Under the pieces are notes generated by a model. The model was not told the origin of the DNA, made no database searches, and worked only from the letters and a program-made list of their open reading frames with translations. Positions 1-5,165 of a DNA stretch of 7,742 bases are shown piece by piece; position 1 is the first letter of the stretch, and every line of letters begins with the position of its first letter. Source of the DNA: Candidatus Babelota bacterium (lineage in GTDB: Bacteria; Babelota; Babeliae; Babelales; JAUPTZ01); NCBI GenBank assembly GCA_030917105.1, contig JAUPVI010000046.1, forward strand, positions 1 through 7,742, given 5' to 3'. The translations under genes were made by a program, and so were the position numbers.

Positions 1-84
1 GCGACCAAGTACAAATTTATCCTGAAGCATAGAATGTTTCTCCTGGTTTAGTGTATCACTCTGCCTTGCATTCTTCATCTTCAT
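1..84 (-). CDS. 5' end of an unidentified gene running off the left edge
   Basis: An open frame directly follows the murF-like stop codon in the same frame and continues to the window edge with 28 codons visible. Two starts are possible. The ATG at 84 is 3 nt after the murF stop, preceded by GTG, and has only a poorly placed GAGG. The ATG at 30 has an AGGAG at 40–44 with 9 nt spacing and gives a product beginning MLQDKFVLGR. The second looks better supplied for initiation; the first would make the N-terminus polar and charged. Too little protein is visible to name a family. The position after a Mur ligase suggests co-transcription and perhaps an envelope role, but that is inference. Confidence 0.5.
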   Translation of the reverse strand, partial: MKMKNARQSDTLNQEKHSMLQDKFVLGR

Positions 85-87
85 CAC

Positions 88-1398
88 CTAAACCATTGCC
101 TCTTCGGCAAAGTATCCTTTTTTACGACGCTTCCAAGCTCGGTCCTGTCGAACCAACTCAACCTCAGGATCATGCGGATTTTCTAGCACAAACTTGATGG
201 CCTCTTCAATGTATATTGCACCCTGAGAACCCTTGAATAAAAAGGTTGTATTTGGATGCGCCAGTTCACGCAACAAAGTGCCAGCTTGATTGGCTCGATT
301 GAATGAGATGACCTTATCTTTTTCCATCCCAGCTTTGAGTGCTGCCGGAGCTAAAAATTTCTTCGCAATACTTCCAACAGCAATAACGTAATCTACCTTG
401 TCTGCAGCATAACGCCCAATTTCCTCATGGGCTGACTGAGTGTCATCAGCAAGCTCATTCATACTTCCCAAGACCGCAATCTTCGTGCCGTCGTACGTGG
501 CGAGAGTATCGACTGCTGCTCGCATCGACACCGGAGACGCATTAAAGCTGTCATCTAACAACAATGTATCGTTGATGCCTTTGAGGGCTTGTAGCCGACC
601 AGGCACCGGGGTGATGGCAGGAAGCGCCGATTTAATCGCTGACTGTTTCCAGCCGAGCTTATGCGCTACAGCCACGGCCGCTGCTAGCGCGTACACAGAC
701 TGTGTTCCAATAAGTTGTGTCTGAGCCTCAATTTTCTTGTCTGCTGTTGTGACCATAACCGATAACTTGCCGCCCTTGCCTTTACGTAGGTTCACTGCTC
801 GGGTTGCGCCGTTTTTCAGGCCATAGCTGTTCTCGGGGTCTGCTCCGGGCAAAGCTGATAGTTCGGAGAAGTCAGCATTATAGATAATTGTTTTACACAA
901 AGATGCCAAACTCCAAACCGCGCTCACTACTTTATCGAAAGTCTTAAAATACGATAAATGCACCGGCGTGACCCCCGTAACTACGGCAATATCCGGCTTC
1001 AGTTTCGCGATAAATTTCTTCAATGAGGCATGTCGACTCTCCGCCATCTCCAACACCACAATATCGTATGGAAAATTCTTGGCTCGTCGGCGCACTTCAA
1101 GTAGAATTGGCACCCAGTGTGTAAGTCGCCGACTACGATCGGGTGAAGCCAGGCCAAAAAAATTCAGCCGAATCATTCGGTCAGAATTATAATTATTACA
1201 TTCAACGTAGACCGAATTACGCGTAGCCAGAAGCTGCGCAATTGCAACCTTGGCAGAAGTTTTGCCAATGGTTCCCGTAACAGCGATTATTACAGGCTTA
1301 TGTTTCCGCTGCACTTGATGCACATAATGATCAAGAAGCCTGGAAATAAACCGGATTTTGGCGCGGCGATAACGCAGCAGATGTTTGGGCTGATTCAT
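88..1398 (-). CDS. murF: MurF-like Mur ligase lacking the usual N-terminal domain
   Basis: Mur ligase family protein of 436 residues. MurF joins D-Ala-D-Ala to the UDP-MurNAc-tripeptide in the cytoplasm using ATP, completing the peptidoglycan stem peptide. Visible motifs: the P-loop GTIGKTS at 42–48, the central-domain acidic motif around E117, the HL motif at 147–148, PGR at 266–268, the MurF-type DDSFNASPVSM at 282–292, and LGSMNEL at 310–316 followed by a conserved-looking H-x-E-x-G stretch. In MurF of model bacteria the P-loop sits roughly 60 residues further in, after a UDP-substrate-binding domain; here only about 35 basic residues precede it. Where MurF has a K-x-K-G-E stretch bearing the carbamylated lysine, this protein reads S-A-V-W-S (159–163). 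The start is supported by a GAGGAGG-type site at 1406–1412. It lies downstream of a promoter and hairpin. A MurF paralogue with altered substrate is the main alternative. Confidence 0.82.
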   Translation of the reverse strand: MNQPKHLLRYRRAKIRFISRLLDHYVHQVQRKHKPVIIAVTGTIGKTSAKVAIAQLLATRNSVYVECNNYNSDRMIRLNFFGLASPDRSRRLTHWVPILLEVRRRAKNFPYDIVVLEMAESRHASLKKFIAKLKPDIAVVTGVTPVHLSYFKTFDKVVSAVWSLASLCKTIIYNADFSELSALPGADPENSYGLKNGATRAVNLRKGKGGKLSVMVTTADKKIEAQTQLIGTQSVYALAAAVAVAHKLGWKQSAIKSALPAITPVPGRLQALKGINDTLLLDDSFNASPVSMRAAVDTLATYDGTKIAVLGSMNELADDTQSAHEEIGRYAADKVDYVIAVGSIAKKFLAPAALKAGMEKDKVISFNRANQAGTLLRELAHPNTTFLFKGSQGAIYIEEAIKFVLENPHDPEVELVRQDRAWKRRKKGYFAEEAMV

Positions 1399-1426
1399 AT
1401 AAGCCCCTCCTCATTACTATTGGTCT

Positions 1427-1475
1427 AAAGAAAGAAAAAATGATCACCGCAATCCTTCTCGTCGACGTGATCATT
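1427..1475 (-). terminator. terminator-like hairpin in the murF leader (terminator or attenuator)
   Basis: On the minus strand, AATGATCAC (1475–1467) pairs with GTGATCATT (1447–1439) as a 9-bp perfect stem around a 19-nt loop. It is followed at once by a run of six T and then two further T-rich blocks (complement of 1427–1440). This is the layout of an intrinsic terminator, although the stem is A/T-rich and the loop large. It may end transcripts of the membrane gene 1574–2101. Because a good promoter lies just upstream (1495–1523), it may instead, or also, act as an attenuator in the murF leader. Confidence 0.6.
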
Positions 1476-1494
1476 CTTCCTGAAAGATATCTAT

Positions 1495-1523
1495 ATTTTA
1501 CTATGATTTCTATATTTTGTCCA
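1495..1523 (-). promoter_or_regulatory. sigma70-type promoter upstream of murF
   Basis: Read on the minus strand: -35 TGGACA (1523–1518, 5/6 match to TTGACA), a 17-nt spacer, and -10 TAAAAT (1500–1495, 5/6 match to TATAAT). The predicted transcription start is near 1488, giving a leader of about 90 nt before the murF ATG. The leader contains the hairpin at 1439–1475. The surrounding sequence is A/T-rich, which favours promoter function but also raises the chance of a random match. Confidence 0.6.
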
Positions 1524-1573
1524 GTAAATTTACCCCTCGACTCATCGCGAGACCTCCCCGACACTCAAGACCG

Positions 1574-2101
1574 CTACTTCTTCTTTTTACCCTTTTTCCC
1601 TTTTTTATCATCATCGTCTTTAACTTTACGCTTCCAGATAGTAATAATAATAAGCCATACCGTCATAGCTGTTAGGAGCCAAAGTCGGTTCTCGGCCGCT
1701 AGTGCGATCAGATTATATTCGTCCAAAACTTTGGTGGCCACTTCTTCTGCCAGATAGCTTTGCGTGTAGCCAATCAAAGTTGCCGCTGTTAAAAACGCCA
1801 AAATGAAGCTGCGTAAACCAAACCGGCCACCTACCGATGCGGCTTTCCCGAGCGATAAGCCAATAGTTACTACCAGTAAAACAATGAGCTGCACAAATGC
1901 CGGGTCTAAGGCTTGGCCAGACTGGCCGAGTTGCTTGGCAAGAAATCCACCGAGCTGGTCGGCTACAAAAAAACCCGCCAAGAGTGCTGTTGCGATGCGC
2001 TTGAGGCGACCTTCACCAAATAAAAATGCCAAAATGAAGAATCCGCCAACTACGGCAAAAACATAAATATTCCCATCAAGGGAGAGTGGCCCAAACTGCA
2101 T
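1574..2101 (-). CDS. multi-pass membrane protein with lysine-rich C-terminal tail
   Basis: Unrecognised integral membrane protein of 175 residues. Hydrophobic segments lie at about 11–29, 34–52, 68–86, 97–115 and 139–156; the second is the least certain, so four or five helices are likely. The protein ends in a strongly charged tail from about 157 (KRKVKDDDDKK followed by lysine/glycine), which by the positive-inside rule should be cytoplasmic. The general pattern of short helices and small residues recalls CvpA-like membrane proteins, but no motif lets me assign it. The ATG at 2101 has no Shine-Dalgarno sequence; a TATAAT lies just 8 nt upstream, so the mRNA is probably leaderless. It is divergent from the plus-strand gene at 2207 and precedes the murF leader on the same strand. 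Confidence 0.8.
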   Translation of the reverse strand: MQFGPLSLDGNIYVFAVVGGFFILAFLFGEGRLKRIATALLAGFFVADQLGGFLAKQLGQSGQALDPAFVQLIVLLVVTIGLSLGKAASVGGRFGLRSFILAFLTAATLIGYTQSYLAEEVATKVLDEYNLIALAAENRLWLLTAMTVWLIIITIWKRKVKDDDDKKGKKGKKKK

Positions 2102-2109
2102 ATGCTTGA

Positions 2110-2115
2110 ATTATA
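2110..2115 (-). promoter_or_regulatory. -10 element for a probably leaderless transcript
   Basis: A perfect TATAAT on the minus strand (2115–2110) ends 8 nt before the ATG at 2101. With usual -10 to +1 spacing, transcription would begin at 2103 or 2101, giving a 5' leader of 0–2 nt. No good -35 hexamer is seen at 16–18 nt spacing. A TG lies directly next to the hexamer, one base off the extended -10 position. The absence of any Shine-Dalgarno sequence for the gene fits leaderless initiation. Confidence 0.55.
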
Positions 2116-2141
2116 CACCCCCGATTCATACAATTGCGGCT

Positions 2142-2170
2142 TTGACATAAGAAAAATACAGGTCTACAAT
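2142..2170 (+). promoter_or_regulatory. near-consensus sigma70 promoter for the plus-strand gene
   Basis: -35 TTGACA at 2142–2147 (exact consensus), a 17-nt spacer, and -10 TACAAT at 2165–2170 (5/6). The predicted start is around 2176–2178, leaving a leader of about 30 nt that contains GGAG at 2197–2200, 6 nt before the ATG at 2207. This is the strongest promoter-like sequence in the window and it belongs to the only plus-strand gene. It is back-to-back with the minus-strand -10 at 2110–2115, so the 105-nt gap 2102–2206 is a divergent promoter region. Confidence 0.8.
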
Positions 2171-2206
2171 GCCCTACAACCTGCACCTTACACCACGGAG
2201 TAGCGC

Positions 2207-2743
2207 ATGAACACTACACCCCGTCTATGCGTGGAGCTAAACGGCTGCATCGCCAACAATCTGGGCTTCATGGGGATGCCGACGTTTGTACCAGCAAATG
2301 TGCAAACCCTCCCGGTCATCGGATCAATCGAAGCCCTGGCTTGGCTCAACGGACCGTTCGCCTATGCTGGCGAAGTTCACGTCACCGTCAAAAGCGAAGA
2401 TAGTGAGTTCTACGAGCTGGCAATGCGATGGCTACAGAGCGAGCATTTCTTTGTGAGAACCGGCCTGTCAGACGACAGCATCCACTGCTACGAAACAGTC
2501 GATGAGCTCGCAAAACTTGCAAGTGGTCTGCACCCAACGATTGCTGTGTGCGCTCACGTTGAGCCGCTACTGCAATTTCTGCTCGCAGACACGCAGATAC
2601 TGCTCGATCCACATGACGCTCTGAGCCATGAATACCGTGAAGCCCATCAGAACATACGCGGATCAAGAATCGTAAGAGTAGCTAGCTGGCGCGAAATCAT
2701 GCACTCTTGCACTGATTCACTCAGTAATACCACCCCGACATAG
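2207..2743 (+). CDS. HAD-like protein (5'-nucleotidase layout) with catalytic aspartates apparently replaced
   Basis: The 178-residue product is arranged like small HAD-superfamily nucleotidase-type proteins. It begins with a beta strand ending in VELNGC (9–14) where motif I DxDGT would be. A helix and strand then reach VTVKS (59–63) near motif II, followed by a W-L helix (75–76). PTIAVCAHVEPLLQFL (110–125) sits where motif IV usually reads FIDD-x-x-x-x-L. It continues with QILLDP (130–135) and a closing SWREI (160–164). So the nucleophile and acid aspartates of motif I are E10 and N12, and the motif IV pair is C115-A116. A classical phosphatase reaction looks unlikely; a binding or regulatory role is inference. 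The ATG has GGAG 6 nt upstream and an in-frame stop just before it. Hand counts give about 53% G+C at 2281–2520 against about 43% in dnaK at 5941–6120. The stop codon lies in the terminator loop. It could be an unrelated fold, since the assignment rests on motif layout only. Confidence 0.75.
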   Translation: MNTTPRLCVELNGCIANNLGFMGMPTFVPANVQTLPVIGSIEALAWLNGPFAYAGEVHVTVKSEDSEFYELAMRWLQSEHFFVRTGLSDDSIHCYETVDELAKLASGLHPTIAVCAHVEPLLQFLLADTQILLDPHDALSHEYREAHQNIRGSRIVRVASWREIMHSCTDSLSNTTPT

Positions 2744-2760
2744 CGTCGGGGTTTTTATTT
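2733..2760 (+). terminator. intrinsic terminator overlapping the 3' end of the plus-strand gene
   Basis: CCCCGAC (2733–2739) pairs with GTCGGGG (2745–2751) around a 5-nt loop and is followed by TTTTTATTT. The upstream arm encodes the last residues of the plus-strand protein and its TAG stop (2741–2743) is in the loop. The T-tract overlaps the dnaJ stop codon (2755–2757). Read on the minus strand the same hairpin lacks a T-run, so it should be weak as a terminator for the dnaJ operon. Confidence 0.88.
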
Positions 2761-3666
2761 AAAGAAACCCTTCTTTTTGGACGCTTTTTGGAATTCTTCC
2801 AGGGCCTGTTTTTGCTTGTGGCTGAGTTTTTGTGGAACTTCTATTGTTACCTCTACCAAGTGATCGCCATGACGATGAGTACCCGGAATAGGCATACCTT
2901 TTCCGGAAAGTTTGAGATTTTTTCCAGGTTGAGTTCCAGCTGGAACCTTAATTGTGATTTCACCTTCAAGGGTTTTAATATCCACTTCTGTTCCCAATGC
3001 GGCATCAATCATGTCGATTGTAATGCGCGAAACTAGGCTAGAACCATGTCGCTCAAAACCTTTTGGCTCACGCACATGCACTTCAACATACAAATCACCG
3101 CGCGCGCCGCCTTGCCCATACTCACCTTTGCCAGCCATCCGAATAGACTGCCCATTATCAATACCGGCCGGAATCTTCACTTTTACGGTTTCACCCTTGC
3201 GCTCGCCAGTCGTTCGATCCATGACGCGCAAATTCAGCTCGCGTGTCGTGCCAGCTACCGCCTCATCAAAATCTATCGCCAAGGCCACCTGCACATCACG
3301 CGGTCGGTTACGCATGCCACCAAAAATCTCTGAGAAAATATCACCAAAACCACCAGCACCAGAGAAATCAAACTGCACACCATCAAAACCACCGCCAAAT
3401 GGATTGCCCCCAGCGTACGGATTACCGCCCGGGCCGCCAGCATTTGCAGCGCCAGCCGCGTGACCAAACTGGTCGTAAGCGGCGCGCTTCTGTTCATCAG
3501 ACAAAACTTCGTACGCCTCACCAGCTTCTTTAAATTTCTGCTCGTCGCCACCCTCGCGATCCGGGTGGTATTTTAAGGCAGCTTTTTTAAAAGCTTTCTT
3601 GATTTCTTCTTGGCTGGCGCCTTTAGCAACCCCTAAAACTTCGTAATAATCTCGTTTACTGCTCAT
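2755..3666 (-). CDS. dnaJ: DnaJ/Hsp40 co-chaperone without zinc finger (class B type)
   Basis: Co-chaperone of 303 residues that delivers substrates to DnaK and stimulates its ATPase in the cytoplasm. The J domain occupies about 5–70 with the HPD motif at 34–36. A Gly/Phe-rich region follows at about 75–115, then two beta-sandwich C-terminal substrate domains joined by a short basic segment, ending in a Lys-rich stretch. The four CxxCxGxG repeats of classical DnaJ are absent and the protein contains no cysteine, so by architecture it is like CbpA or class B Hsp40. Its location in the dnaK operon, with no other dnaJ visible, suggests it is the partner of this DnaK. It is the last gene of the operon. 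Its ATG overlaps the NYN stop as ATGA, and a GAGG precedes the start by 7 nt. Confidence 0.96.
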   Translation of the reverse strand: MSSKRDYYEVLGVAKGASQEEIKKAFKKAALKYHPDREGGDEQKFKEAGEAYEVLSDEQKRAAYDQFGHAAGAANAGGPGGNPYAGGNPFGGGFDGVQFDFSGAGGFGDIFSEIFGGMRNRPRDVQVALAIDFDEAVAGTTRELNLRVMDRTTGERKGETVKVKIPAGIDNGQSIRMAGKGEYGQGGARGDLYVEVHVREPKGFERHGSSLVSRITIDMIDAALGTEVDIKTLEGEITIKVPAGTQPGKNLKLSGKGMPIPGTHRHGDHLVEVTIEVPQKLSHKQKQALEEFQKASKKKGFFK

Positions 3667-4469
3667 GCCTTATCCTCGGTTTTTTTCGGCTTCTTTGCCG
3701 CTTTTAGAGCAGGCTTTACCACTGGTTTTTGTTCAACCGGAGGAGACATATCCGGCAACATACTAGCGAGACGCGACCCTGTAAACACTGATGGTGCAGA
3801 CTGCTGCTTAGCGTGACGATGCTCAGTATGGGTCTTTTTTTGCTCGACAGGTTTTTCCTTCTTGGGGGCTGGAGCCAATACTGCCGCCGCGTGCTTAGAT
3901 GTAATGGTGTGGCGCTTATCGGCAGTTCGTGCCAATGCGGCGTTACTCACACCACGAAAGCCGATGTAGACAAGCTCAGCCCCACGGCGTTTCGACTCTA
4001 AGACCGCCGGCATCAGATCACCGTCTGACGAGAGCAAAACGAGGCGCACATTATCGCCGGATGCACGAATCATATCTGTAGCAATCGTTACATCTACTCC
4101 TTTTTCTACAAGCACCGGTTCACGATGACCACACTCCACGCAAGGCTTGCCATCGCGTACCAACAGATGACCCGCTTCAACATATTCGACATGCTGAGCT
4201 TCAAGCACTTTCTTCCAAGCGTCAGCGTCAGTCGCGTAACGCTCCGTACGCTCCTTTAACTCTGGCGTCTTATCTATGATGTGAATTTTCGAAGCATAAT
4301 AGCGAATACTCGCGGTGCGTACACCTGGATCTTGGAGGACGTTTTCAAATAATTTGCGAATATTTACGCGCGAAAGTTCATCACGATACCGAATGAGCTT
4401 GCGTGATGCGAGCGAATCGCGCAACTGATATACGAAGTTTTCACCGTCAATAAAAAAGATTGTTTTCAT
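3663..4469 (-). CDS. NYN-domain (PIN-like) putative ribonuclease with basic disordered tail
   Basis: The 268-residue protein has a LabA/NYN-type nuclease domain at about 1–175: FFIDGEN at 5–11 (D8, N11), an acidic EKGVDV motif at 122–127 (D126), D132, and SSDGDLMP at 147–154 (D149, D151). These acidic residues are those that bind metal in PIN-like nucleases, so hydrolysis of RNA is the likely activity, though not proven by sequence. A CVECGH segment (110–115) just before the third acidic motif may bind metal. From about 195 the protein becomes a Lys/Pro/Ala-rich, probably disordered tail suited to RNA or ribosome contact (inference). It overlaps its upstream neighbour by ATGA at 4466–4469 and dnaJ by ATGA at 3663–3666, so it is translationally coupled within the chaperone operon. 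Confidence 0.88.
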   Translation of the reverse strand: MKTIFFIDGENFVYQLRDSLASRKLIRYRDELSRVNIRKLFENVLQDPGVRTASIRYYASKIHIIDKTPELKERTERYATDADAWKKVLEAQHVEYVEAGHLLVRDGKPCVECGHREPVLVEKGVDVTIATDMIRASGDNVRLVLLSSDGDLMPAVLESKRRGAELVYIGFRGVSNAALARTADKRHTITSKHAAAVLAPAPKKEKPVEQKKTHTEHRHAKQQSAPSVFTGSRLASMLPDMSPPVEQKPVVKPALKAAKKPKKTEDKA

Positions 4470-4792
4470 GATTTTTTCTTACCCTTAGGTTTGTCATTAA
4501 ATGCAATGTATCCCGCAACCCCAGCACCGATAAGTGCCAACGCGGCTGCGTCATATGGATGATAGCGCAAATATGCGGTAGGCCCTATGCAATCCAGAAA
4601 TGCCTTGCCTTCATCTCGATTTGGCCACCACTGCCAGACAAAATATACGTCTTCCCAACTATTTTGATATGAGTTAATTTCTTCACCCACAGCGCAGTCC
4701 TGCGACAGCTGCTCACTCACGGTGGTAGTTGCAAAGTACCCGGCCGTGATGAGCAAACCAATCGCAATGGTGAGTGCAGCAAGTGACTTCAA
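4466..4792 (-). CDS. small two-helix membrane protein with a TTG start
   Basis: Unrecognised 108-residue protein. A hydrophobic N-terminal helix lies at about 5–22 and a second at about 80–98. Between them is a polar, tryptophan-rich loop (W46, W53, W55, W56) with two cysteines, C33 and C68, that could form a disulphide if the loop faces outward. The C-terminus DKPKGKKKS is basic and should be cytoplasmic. The only plausible start is TTG at 4792, because an in-frame stop lies two codons upstream and there is no nearby ATG or GTG. The best Shine-Dalgarno-like sequence (AAGG in the end of ppa) is too far away, so initiation probably depends on coupling to ppa, whose stop is 6 nt upstream. The first helix could be a signal peptide, but no cleavage site is clear. 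Confidence 0.75.
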   Translation of the reverse strand: MKSLAALTIAIGLLITAGYFATTTVSEQLSQDCAVGEEINSYQNSWEDVYFVWQWWPNRDEGKAFLDCIGPTAYLRYHPYDAAALALIGAGVAGYIAFNDKPKGKKKS

Positions 4793-4798
4793 ACTAGT

Positions 4799-5161
4799 TT
4801 ACTTTTCACCTTCCCATAATATAATTTTGTGCTTAAACCATTTTTCCTGAAACTCTAAAATTTTTTCAATTTCAGCTTCTGTGTATTTCGTACCGTCGCT
4901 GGCAATCAGCTTGTCTTCATTATCATCCATTCGATGCACATAGCCTATACACTGAGCGGTAACAGTCTTAAGTGGCTGGTCCGAAGACAAATAATACACA
5001 TCAATCGCGTCACCATCACCCGCTTTGGTATTTGGCACAAATCCATAATTTATAGGATAAATCATGTCAGGAAATTTTGGGTGCACAGTACCCAGGGGGC
5101 GATCGAATTCAACATCAATCGTAGCCCCTAGAAAGTCTTTGCCCTGTGCAATTTTTGTCAT
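4799..5161 (-). CDS. ppa: short family I inorganic pyrophosphatase
   Basis: The 120-residue protein matches a short branch of soluble inorganic pyrophosphatases, which hydrolyse pyrophosphate to phosphate and pull biosynthetic reactions forward. Visible features: a DRPLGTVHP start (20–28), YPINYGF (35–41) corresponding to the YPxNYGY core, DGDAIDV (49–55) corresponding to the DGDPxDV metal-binding signature with Pro replaced by Ala, and MDDNEDK (78–84) with further metal/phosphate ligands. Classical bacterial enzymes are about 165–180 residues, so this one is reduced at both ends, as are other short homologues known to me from Firmicutes. Activity is likely but not certain. It starts 4 nt after the dnaK stop without a clear Shine-Dalgarno sequence, suggesting coupling. 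Confidence 0.88.
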   Translation of the reverse strand: MTKIAQGKDFLGATIDVEFDRPLGTVHPKFPDMIYPINYGFVPNTKAGDGDAIDVYYLSSDQPLKTVTAQCIGYVHRMDDNEDKLIASDGTKYTEAEIEKILEFQEKWFKHKIILWEGEK

Positions 5162-5165
5162 CTAG

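Noticed and set aside
1535..1573. Possible hairpin directly after the stop of the membrane protein gene on the minus strand
   Set aside because: Only a 4–5 bp CTCG/CGAG pairing is visible and no T-tract follows; the hairpin at 1439–1475 is a better terminator.
2130..2138. A -35 box for the minus-strand TATAAT at 2110–2115
   Set aside because: The hexamers at 16–18 nt spacing (CGCAAT, CCGCAA) do not resemble TTGACA; only the -10 is reported.
2701..2733. GCACTC near 2701 as half of a CIRCE heat-shock operator
   Set aside because: The matching inverted GAGTGC half at the right spacing is missing, and the place is the 3' end of a gene, not upstream of the chaperone operon. The operon promoter lies outside the window.
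2719..2733. Short inverted repeat ACTGA/TCAGT just before the terminator
   Set aside because: Only 5 bp, inside coding sequence and not followed by a T-run on either strand; too weak to call a second terminator.
2954..3463. Plus-strand open frame of 169 codons opposite dnaJ
   Set aside because: It is Pro/Ser-rich as expected from the complement of the Gly-rich dnaJ region and shows no motif.
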